A stretch of 10,388 nt of DNA, taken from contig JAJJLU010004688.1 of assembly GCA_023807065.1 (NCBI GenBank), positions 1-10,388 of the forward strand. Reading direction: 5' to 3'. Position numbers and translations under genes: made by a program. Every line of letters starts with the position of its first letter. Positions within the stretch are counted from its first letter, which is position 1. Under the pieces are notes generated by a model. It saw only the letters and a list, made by a program, of their open reading frames with translations. It had not been told where the DNA came from and searched no databases. Shown piece by piece: positions 1-7,362 of the stretch. The DNA comes from Isotricha intestinalis (taxonomy: Eukaryota; Ciliophora; Litostomatea; Vestibuliferida; Isotrichidae).

Positions 1-477
1 ATACTATAAACAAGGGTATTTCTGAGAGTAATAGGTAACTCTTCAATTAAATTTTTTTCTTGATCTTCATTACTTTGTTTAGTTTTTATATATCTATTAA
101 TTCTATCAAATAAATCATTAGAAAATTCCTTATAATTAAGTTTAATATCTTCTAAAATTTTATATTTTTTAAAATATTCTTCTTCAGCATCGTTTTTACT
201 TTTTACATAATTACTTATAGAAGAAACAACCCAAGAATAAGCAATAATACCAACAATTTCAACAATTATTCCAAATATTTTTTCGTTTGGAGTAACACAA
301 GTTAAATCACCATATCCAACTGTTGTTACTGTAGTAATAATATAATAAATTCCTAAAAAATATAATTGGCCAAAATTATATTCTTCAAATCCAAATTTAA
401 CTATCCAACTAGGATAATCATTTTTACCTAAAAATATAAGTATACAAGTTACAACATGTATTGTTATACAAAAAATT
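1..477. repeat. Near-identical duplicated tract, copy A (channel S5-pore-C-linker)
   Basis: Bases 1-477 align without gaps to 4899-5375 at a constant offset of 4898. I count 19 mismatches (about 96% identity), and 1-119 matches perfectly. The tract covers the end of S5, the pore, S6 and most of the C-linker. From 478 onward similarity drops quickly, although the reading frame and homology continue. The left limit is set by the window edge, so the tract may be longer. Confidence 0.9.
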
Positions 478-1691
478 AAAGAACCTAAATAAAAATATAA
501 ATAATTATTATAATGTTCATATTTATCAAGTCTTTCCTCTAAATATTCTAAAAATTTATTACCATTAAGTCTTATTATTTTAACTAATCTAAAGCATATA
601 AATAAATAATAATATTCTTTATTATATTGATAAGAACTTATAAAGTGAATATCTTTACATTTTGTATCTAAGATATAGAATAAAGTTTTAAAAGGAATAA
701 TTCCCATTAAATCTACAATAAACCAAGTTTTTAAATTATGAATAATAATGTGAGATAATTCAGTTTTCAAAATATCATCATCGTTGTAATAACCAATAAA
801 AAAATGGATAATAAAATCAATAAAATAAATAATATCAATTATAAATTCTAAAATAGTATTTAAAGTTATAAAATTTCCAGTTCTACAATACATTTCATTA
901 TAACCTAAAAAATACGGAAGATAAATCAAATGATAAAAAACACAAAAAGTGACAGCACCATCTAAATACAATAAATATTTAGAATCAGGATGAATAAAAA
1001 AAGTAGAAATATCATCATCATTATATTCATCTAAAGAATCATATACAACTCCTTTTCTTTGTAATTCTCTATAATTTTTTTCTTTATCTCTTTTACTTAA
1101 TTCATTTTCTTTTTCTTTTTCCTCATCTTTTTCATTTGATTTTATACTTTCTTCAAAAGAATCTTCATGATCATATAAAAAACTTTTTTTATTAAGATCT
1201 GACATTTTAAAATTTACATTTCTTGAAGATAAAACAAAACTTTTTTTTAAGTCTTGTGTAATTTCATTTAATTGTAAAATATTCTTATTTGATAACTGAG
1301 TCAATTTAAATAATTGTTCGTTATCATCATTTTGATTGTAGACAAGAACGTCATTACTTTGGGTTTTTCTAGGAAAAGATTCTTCAAAAAATTCTGGTCT
1401 TTGAAAAAAAGAAAATAAATTATTTTCTCTATTACTTTTTCTTCTATTTGAAGTTTCACTCCATCTTCTTATTTGAATATTATTTCTTTTTTGTTTCATT
1501 CCTGTATAAGTTTTTTTTATATTATTTACTTTAAATCTTACTGATTTTTGCTTTTTTAATGTAGTTGCAGTTGATGTTCGAAAAGGTGACAAAAATTTCT
1601 GAGTTGGATTCATATAATAAGAAAATCTTTTTATTTCTTTTGGTTTGAAAGAACTTTTTTTAGAAAAAGAATATGAATTTAAACCATATGA
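1..1691 (-). CDS. CNBD-type K+ channel paralog, S1 to C-linker segment (3' end beyond window)
   Basis: Reading the minus strand gives an open frame without a stop from 1691 to base 1 (about 563 codons), which runs off the window. It aligns through most of its length with the intact channel at 3065-7090. In order it shows a disordered linker, a conserved pre-S1 block ending in IHPDS (about 970-1085), six membrane segments, a K+ filter TTVGYGD at 306-326, S6, and a C-linker ending at base 1. The S4-like segment reads FRLVKIIRL, with a basic residue at every third position. A cyclic-nucleotide-binding domain would be expected off the left edge. The frame has no plausible own start: its first Met (1611-1613) lies inside the linker, and a stop sits immediately upstream at 1692-1694. 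The true N-terminus is therefore the frame at 1679-2392. Expected role: potassium channel in the plasma or ciliary membrane. The family is clear; whether the gene is functional is uncertain because of the frame break. Confidence 0.85.
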
Positions 1692-2392
1692 TTAAAACCA
1701 ACTAGAGTTAAATTTTCTTTTTGTTCATTTTCAATCTTTTTTTTCTTTTCTGCTTCTTTCTTCATTATTAAATCCTTTGTAGCACTTAAATTTCTTTTCA
1801 TTTTACTTTTATTATCACTATAATTGCCTTTTATTTTATTACTATGACTACTATTTCTTTTGGAATTACTTAAATTACTACTTTTTTTATTATTTAAAAC
1901 CATTAGATTCATATTATTATTTTTATTATCTTTTGTACTTTTATGACTCTTTTGACTCCTATATGAAACAGAACCATTTTTATTACTTTTACTTGAATAA
2001 TGTCTATTTTTACTTCTACTAGATTTCTGATTTTTATTTCTATGACTCTTTTTACTTCTATTTGATGCTAAAGTAGGATTCTTCTTTAAAGTATTTTTTG
2101 TTTTAAATTCAAAATTTTTTATTTTTAAATCTTTAGTTGATTTTTTATTGTTATCTGCCTGTAATTCTGAAAAAATATCATCATCAAAATTAACAATTGT
2201 CTCTTTTATTTCTTTCACTAATCCTGTTAAATATAAATCTGCTACTGAAATTTTTGAATCATTTAAATCTCTTTGGCTAGTATATTCATCAGCATAATTT
2301 ATATTTACTTTATATACACCACTACTTCTTTTTGTTTTTTGAATTAAATCAAAAGCAACATCATCTTTATATAATGATCTTGTTTTTCTCAT
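1679..2392 (-). CDS. N-terminal part of the upstream K+ channel paralog (different frame from its body)
   Basis: This 237-codon frame starts MRKTRSLYKDD and stops with TAA at 1679-1681. Its first 75 or so residues match the start of the intact channel at 3065-7090 (MKKARSLYKEDD, then a DLN/DIN-NDSK/NNSK block, then a DLK/EIK-DS/ET block and NIFSE/DIFSE). It is therefore the cytosolic N-terminus of the same kind of channel, not a separate gene. Residues 107-200 are a basic, serine-rich, low-complexity stretch with repeated SK/SR/SH units, probably disordered. The last 30 residues are Lys/Glu-rich. The channel body continues at 1691 in a frame shifted by -1 (equivalently +2). The two frames overlap by only about 13 bases, between stops at 1692-1694 and 1679-1681. 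A single-base indel, an intron (one possible GT-AG interval of 62 bases is 1637-1698) or a sequencing error could each explain this. The start is supported because it aligns with the third codon of the paralog. Confidence 0.75.
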   Translation of the reverse strand: MRKTRSLYKDDVAFDLIQKTKRSSGVYKVNINYADEYTSQRDLNDSKISVADLYLTGLVKEIKETIVNFDDDIFSELQADNNKKSTKDLKIKNFEFKTKNTLKKNPTLASNRSKKSHRNKNQKSSRSKNRHYSSKSNKNGSVSYRSQKSHKSTKDNKNNNMNLMVLNNKKSSNLSNSKRNSSHSNKIKGNYSDNKSKMKRNLSATKDLIMKKEAEKKKKIENEQKENLTLVGFNHMV

Positions 2393-3064
2393 TTTTTATA
2401 GTAACAATTTAGGAAATTATTTTAATATAAATAAATATTTAAAAATTTCTATTCATTTTTAAAATTTTTATAATCTTTTCATATTAAATTAGTCTTTAAA
2501 TATTTCTTTCAATTTCTATAAATAAAAATATTTTTATTTCATGTATTTATTTATAATTTTATTATATAAAGTAATTAAAAAAGTTTTAATACATAAACAA
2601 TTATATTGAAACAATTTTAATTATTTATTTTATTAATTTTTTTAACAAATTTTAAATGATATCTTTTATTAATAAATCATTAACATAAAATCAATAACTT
2701 ATATATTATAATTTTTATACACTATTTTTTTTTTAATCACACAAAAAAAAATGGAATTTTTATTTTTTTTGATTTGTTGATTTTTATAACATAAATCATA
2801 ACTTTAAAACTCAAAAAATTGAATGAAATTGAAAAAAAAAATTAAATAATAAATTAAAAATTAATTTATAAATATTATTTATAAATAATAATATTTTGAT
2901 TTACAATTCTATTTAAATTTCAAAATTAAACATATACATTTTTAGAAAAATATAATTAAACTATTTTATTAGGTAATATATGATTGACAATTATTCAATT
3001 AATAATTTAGTGATATTAATTGATGTTCATAATAATTAGAAAGAACTATATAAAATTGATTAAA
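2393..3064. other. Gene-free AT-rich spacer between the two channel genes
   Basis: No credible coding frame is visible on either strand; stops are frequent. The sequence is dominated by A and T runs. It must hold the 5' leader and promoter of the left channel copy and the 3' flank of the intact channel. A perfect 9+1+9 inverted repeat lies at 2866-2884 (arms TTATAAATA and TATTTATAA), but in DNA this AT-rich such palindromes are expected by chance. No tRNA or other structured RNA was recognised. Confidence 0.6.
2401..2421 (-). promoter_or_regulatory. Conserved 5' leader block of channel paralog, copy A
   Basis: On the plus strand this reads GTAACAATTT, then AGG, then AAATTATT. The block at 7091-7112 upstream of the other channel reads GTAACAATTT, TTTT, AAATTATT. 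It lies 8 bases before this gene's ATG. The match shows that the duplication included the 5' flank. Whether the block is functional (leader, initiator) or only residual homology is unknown. Confidence 0.4.
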
Positions 3065-6000
3065 TCAACTAAAATCTTCAAATTTATAATCATTTTCTGA
3101 AGTTTTTTTTTGGGATTTCATTGTTCTTATTCTTTCAAGTTTTTTACTTAATTGATCTTTTTCACTTTCAAGATCTTTATGATTAATTAATTTTTCTTTG
3201 TTTAAAACATTTTGAATTAATTGATTAAATGTAGGAAGCTCATTACCAGTAACATAATTCTTTGTATTTTTATCCTTATTTCCACTTATTAATTTTAAAA
3301 AATTAAAATTTGGATTCTTTAAAGTTGTAATATTAATTATATTATCCTCAGATGATTTGTCTTTTGAATGATGTTTTTGTTTCTTTCTTTTAAAAATATC
3401 ATTTGAATTACTTTTTTTATATTCATCATTTTTTTTTGTTTTATGAAAAGAATCTTCTGATATATTTGTTTTTTTAAAATTATTTTTATTAGTTTTATAT
3501 TTACTAAATTCAAATTCATTTTCATTTTCAAAATCTTTTAGTATAGATTTAATTTTTTTTCTTAATTTTGGAGTTTTAGAATATTTAAAATCACTTAATT
3601 CATCTATATTTTTATATTTACTTGAAATAGAAAAAGAAATTTCTGTTGAACAAATTGATATATTTAAATTATTATTATATTTATCTAACATTTTTGATTT
3701 AAAATTAATATAAGTACCAGTTTTATTATAATGAATATTATTCTTAAAATGATTTTTTGAATTTTCATCAAGAGTAAATTTCATAAAACTATTAATTTCA
3801 TTAGGATAAATTTCTTTATTAATTTCAAAAGGTTTATAAGGAGTAGCGTCAGTTCTTTTATCTACTATATTTTTATTCATTTCTCCATCAGAATAAACAT
3901 CAGAAAAATCTACATTCCTATTTGAAACATGATCCATTTTAATTGTACCATCATCTCTAAATGAATTTTTCTTATTATAATTACTTGAATCTGAATCAAT
4001 CACACTATCAAATTGATTTTCACTTATTAAATCTAAATTATTATTTGAAGTCTTAGGCTTTGCTTCTATATTTCTTATTGAATTTGAAAGATCAGAATCT
4101 TCAATGTAAGTTACTTCTTTTATTGTTTTTAAATTTTTTATGATTGTCTTAGCTAGTTTATTATTGTTAGTATTTATTTGAGTTTTTTTGGAATTTTCGT
4201 TTTCATTTTCTGATTCTGATGAATTTGAAGAATGAATTTCTGAATATATTAAATTTGAATTTGCTTTTTCATTTTTTTTATAAATTCCTCTTGCTTTATA
4301 AAAAATTTTCATTACTTTAGTCATTAATTTTTTTATTTGTTGCATATTAAAATAACTGTTTTTTTGAATTTTTGACCATATTTGAGGAAAATCATTAGAA
4401 ATATCAATAGCGTCTTTTTTATTTAAATAAAATAATTCTGCTTTTCTTGATTTAACTATTGCACTTAAAGGACTTCTTTCATTAGAAAACATTAAAACAT
4501 CTCCAAAATGTTCATTTCTTCTTATATCTAATAATTTTAAATTCTGATATTCAATTTCAACATCATCATCATTATAATCTTCTTTGTTTTGAATAAAATT
4601 AGTTAAAAATCTACCAAATCTTTTACTTTGTGTTTTTAAAGAATTAGAATTTGTATATATAGGATTATATCCCATTGAATTTGATACTACATCTTGTTTT
4701 GGATTTAATAGAACTGGAAGTTCTATACTTATTTTCCCTTTTTTAACAAAAATTATATCATCTACAAAATCACCGTCTTTAATTAAAATATCATTTCTTA
4801 TTGCTAAAATTGGTTTAAAACAAAATAATACTTTCACTATAAAATCTTTATTATCAAAATTTTTAAAAAAAATAAAATTTGCAATTATAGGTTCATACAT
4901 ACTATAAACAAGGGTATTTCTGAGAGTAATAGGTAACTCTTCAATTAAATTTTTTTCTTGATCTTCATTACTTTGTTTAGTTTTTATATATCTATTAATT
5001 CTATCAAATAAATCATTTGAAAGCTCTTTATAATTGATTTTAATATCTTGTAATATTTTATATTTTTTAAAATATTCTTCTTCAGCATCATGTCTACTTT
5101 TTACATAATTACTTATAGAAGAAACAACCCAAGAATAAGCAATAATACCAACAATTTCAACAATTATTCCAAATATTTTTTCATTTGGAGTAACACAAGT
5201 TAAATCACCATATCCAACTGTTGTAATTGTAGTAATAATATAATAAATTCCTAAAAAGTATAATTGAGAAAAATTATATTCTTCAAATCCAAATTTAACT
5301 ATCCAACTAAGATAATCATTTTTACCTAAAAATATAAGTATACAAGTTACAACATGTATTGTTATACAAAAAATTGAAGAAATTAAATAAAAATTTAAAT
5401 AATTACTGTAATGAACATGTTTATCTAAATGATCATCCATAAATTCAAAGAATTTATTATCATATAATTTGAAAATTTTAAATAATTTTAAGCAAATGAG
5501 TAAATAATAAAATTGATTTGAATATTTATAAGAACTTAAAAAATTAATGTCTTTACATTTTTTATCATAAAAATTAAATGCAGTTTTAAAAGGAATAAAA
5601 CTGATTAAATCAACAATAAACCATCCTTGTAAATAATTAAGAACAATTAAGTGTAATTCAGTTTTTAAAATCCCATCATCATTGTAAAAAGCAATAAAAA
5701 AATGAAGAATTAAATCAATAAAATAAATAATATCAATAAATAAATCAATGATAGAAGTAAAATGAATAGAATCATCAATATAACAATAAATATCATTATA
5801 ACCTAAAAAAAATGGAATATAAATTGAATTATAAATAATAGAAAGGAAAAGAATTAAATCTAAAATAATTAAAAAAATTGAATCAGGATGAATAAATAAT
5901 CTTGAAATATCTTCTTCAATATCATTATTATCATCTAAAGAATCATAAACAAGTCCTTTTCTTTGTAATTGTCTATAATTTTTTTCTTTATCTAAATTAG

Positions 6001-7090
6001 TTTCTTTTTCATATTCATTTTCACTTTCATTGTCTTTTAAACTTTCAAAGCTATCATCATGATCATAAAGAAATGTTTTAGCATTTAATTCTGATAATTT
6101 AAATTTTTCTCTCTTATTTAAAACTAAACTTTTTTTTAAATCATATTTTATTTCATTTAATTCAACAATATTTCTACTAGTTAATTGAGTTTTCTTGAAT
6201 TTCCCATTTTCATTTTCATCATCTTTTACACCAAAATTAAAAATATTCTCTGTAGAATTATTTTTATTTTGATTTTTTCTTGAAGAATCTATGTTAATAA
6301 AATCTGGTTTAATTTTTTCTAAACTATTTCTTTGGTTTCTATTTGAAACAAGAATATCAAATTTAACTGATTTTTTTGTAGTTAATTGTGGTACAAAAGA
6401 AGAATTTTTATTAAAATTCTTTGTAAATAAATTATGTTTTCTAGTCTCACTTTTTCTAATTGAACTTTTTTTTTCAATTTTCCCTGAACAAAAAGATCTT
6501 TTATCATCGAAAATATTATCATTTAAGCCTTTATAATAAAAATTTTCCTCTTTTTTATTTTTTATATACTGATTGTTCATAATGTCGTAAGGATTATTAC
6601 TATAATAAAATTTCTTATTAATTGAATATTTATCAAGACTCAATCCACTACTTTTATTACTTTTATAACTTGTTTCACTTCTATGAGAAAAAAAATTATT
6701 TACTTTATTGCTTTTTCCTCCTGAATATAAATTTAAATTTGTGCTTTTGTTTCCTTTCTGCAAACTTCTGCTAGAAAATAAAGGAGAATTTTTTGATCTT
6801 GGACCTAAATTAATATTAATTCTAGTTTTTAATACAGTACCATTTTCATCTTCTTTCCTGTTTTCTGAAAAAATATTACTGTCATTAAAATTCAATGAAT
6901 CTTTTAAATCATTCACTAATTCTGATAAATATTCTGAAGATACTTTAGAATTATTTATATCTTGTACACTATTAAAATCTTCTAAGAAATTAACTCTTAT
7001 ATGATAACCAGTTTTTTCTTTTCTTGTTTTTCTTAATAAATCAAATGTATCATCTTCTTTATATAATGATCTTGCTTTTTTCATTTTCAT
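3065..7090 (-). CDS. Six-transmembrane K+ channel with cyclic-nucleotide-binding-like domain
   Basis: Intact 1341-codon frame ending in TGA. Residues 1-400 are cytosolic and largely low-complexity, with conserved islands (RSLYKEDD at 7-14, KSVKF at 240-244, KTFLYDHDDSFE at 338-349). Membrane segments by hydrophobicity: S1 about 404-430, S2 446-470, S3 480-502, S4 527-543 (Lys 535, 538 and 541 at every third position), S5 564-588, S6 638-662. The selectivity filter TTVGYGD is at 623-629 (bases 5204-5224), diagnostic of potassium selectivity. A C-linker (665-735) leads into a CNBD-like fold (about 738-905) that is split by a 50-residue insertion. After it comes a helix with IWSKI and NMQQIK, then a 400-residue Asn/Lys/Ser-rich tail. 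It belongs to the EAG/HCN/CNG-like superfamily and closely resembles the duplicate at 1-2392. The homologous start is probably Met3 (7082-7084), which aligns with the start of the neighbouring copy. Cyclic nucleotide sensitivity is doubtful. Confidence 0.93.
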   Translation of the reverse strand: MKMKKARSLYKEDDTFDLLRKTRKEKTGYHIRVNFLEDFNSVQDINNSKVSSEYLSELVNDLKDSLNFNDSNIFSENRKEDENGTVLKTRININLGPRSKNSPLFSSRSLQKGNKSTNLNLYSGGKSNKVNNFFSHRSETSYKSNKSSGLSLDKYSINKKFYYSNNPYDIMNNQYIKNKKEENFYYKGLNDNIFDDKRSFCSGKIEKKSSIRKSETRKHNLFTKNFNKNSSFVPQLTTKKSVKFDILVSNRNQRNSLEKIKPDFINIDSSRKNQNKNNSTENIFNFGVKDDENENGKFKKTQLTSRNIVELNEIKYDLKKSLVLNKREKFKLSELNAKTFLYDHDDSFESLKDNESENEYEKETNLDKEKNYRQLQRKGLVYDSLDDNNDIEEDISRLFIHPDSIFLIILDLILFLSIIYNSIYIPFFLGYNDIYCYIDDSIHFTSIIDLFIDIIYFIDLILHFFIAFYNDDGILKTELHLIVLNYLQGWFIVDLISFIPFKTAFNFYDKKCKDINFLSSYKYSNQFYYLLICLKLFKIFKLYDNKFFEFMDDHLDKHVHYSNYLNFYLISSIFCITIHVVTCILIFLGKNDYLSWIVKFGFEEYNFSQLYFLGIYYIITTITTVGYGDLTCVTPNEKIFGIIVEIVGIIAYSWVVSSISNYVKSRHDAEEEYFKKYKILQDIKINYKELSNDLFDRINRYIKTKQSNEDQEKNLIEELPITLRNTLVYSMYEPIIANFIFFKNFDNKDFIVKVLFCFKPILAIRNDILIKDGDFVDDIIFVKKGKISIELPVLLNPKQDVVSNSMGYNPIYTNSNSLKTQSKRFGRFLTNFIQNKEDYNDDDVEIEYQNLKLLDIRRNEHFGDVLMFSNERSPLSAIVKSRKAELFYLNKKDAIDISNDFPQIWSKIQKNSYFNMQQIKKLMTKVMKIFYKARGIYKKNEKANSNLIYSEIHSSNSSESENENENSKKTQINTNNNKLAKTIIKNLKTIKEVTYIEDSDLSNSIRNIEAKPKTSNNNLDLISENQFDSVIDSDSSNYNKKNSFRDDGTIKMDHVSNRNVDFSDVYSDGEMNKNIVDKRTDATPYKPFEINKEIYPNEINSFMKFTLDENSKNHFKNNIHYNKTGTYINFKSKMLDKYNNNLNISICSTEISFSISSKYKNIDELSDFKYSKTPKLRKKIKSILKDFENENEFEFSKYKTNKNNFKKTNISEDSFHKTKKNDEYKKSNSNDIFKRKKQKHHSKDKSSEDNIINITTLKNPNFNFLKLISGNKDKNTKNYVTGNELPTFNQLIQNVLNKEKLINHKDLESEKDQLSKKLERIRTMKSQKKTSENDYKFEDFS
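4899..5375. repeat. Near-identical duplicated tract, copy B (channel S5-pore-C-linker)
   Basis: This is the partner of 1-477, inside the intact channel gene. Mismatches cluster at copy A positions 120-156, 192-196, 285, 327-328, 360, 369-371 and 412. The last 57 bases of the tract (5319-5375) are again identical to copy A. Identity includes most silent codon positions, which protein-level constraint alone would not maintain. Confidence 0.9.
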
Positions 7091-7112
7091 GTAACAATTT
7101 TTTTAAATTATT
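7091..7112 (-). promoter_or_regulatory. Conserved 5' leader block of intact channel, copy B
   Basis: Counterpart of 2401-2421. It directly abuts the first ATG (7088-7090) and lies 6 bases before the second in-frame ATG (7082-7084). The similar spacing relative to the second ATG in copy B and to the only ATG in copy A favours the second ATG as the ancestral start. Confidence 0.4.
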
Positions 7113-7362
7113 AATGTTTAATAATTTTATGTTTTATTTGATATTAAAGTTTCTTTTTATAAAAAAACATAATAAAAAGATTATTATCTAAATTTCGTTT
7201 TTTTAATATCTTTATATTAAAATTTAGTTATTTATCCAAATTTAATTAAAAAGCATATTATTATAATATCTTAAAAAAAATTCTGTGATATAATATAATT
7301 GAAAAATAAATCATTCAATAAATCAAGTTTGATAAATATTGTAAAAATAAAATTAATTTATT

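Noticed and set aside
1675..1700. Programmed -1 or ciliate-type (Euplotes) frameshift site
   Set aside because: No X-XXY-YYZ slippery heptamer is present, and the stop is preceded by GTT rather than the AAA-TAA context known from Euplotes. An indel or intron is simpler.
2866..2884. Perfect 9+1+9 inverted repeat as terminator or regulatory hairpin
   Set aside because: The arms are pure A/T, and similar palindromes are expected by chance at this composition. No second copy or positional logic supports it.
3337..3531. Minus-strand Lys/Ile/Met-rich frame of 64 codons
   Set aside because: It lies wholly inside the channel's C-terminal tail in another frame, and its composition is that of a frame-shifted AT-rich gene.
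6291..7004. Two plus-strand frames (6291-6536 and 6708-7004) rich in Phe and Leu
   Set aside because: They are antisense to the Lys/Asn/Ser-rich N-terminus of the intact channel. Their Phe/Leu richness is just the complement of Lys/Glu/Asn codons.
1..7090. Whole-gene alternative code with TAA/TAG as Gln (Tetrahymena/Paramecium type)
   Set aside because: The long frames use CAA for Gln and contain no in-frame TAA or TAG over more than 1300 codons, which would be very unlikely under that code.
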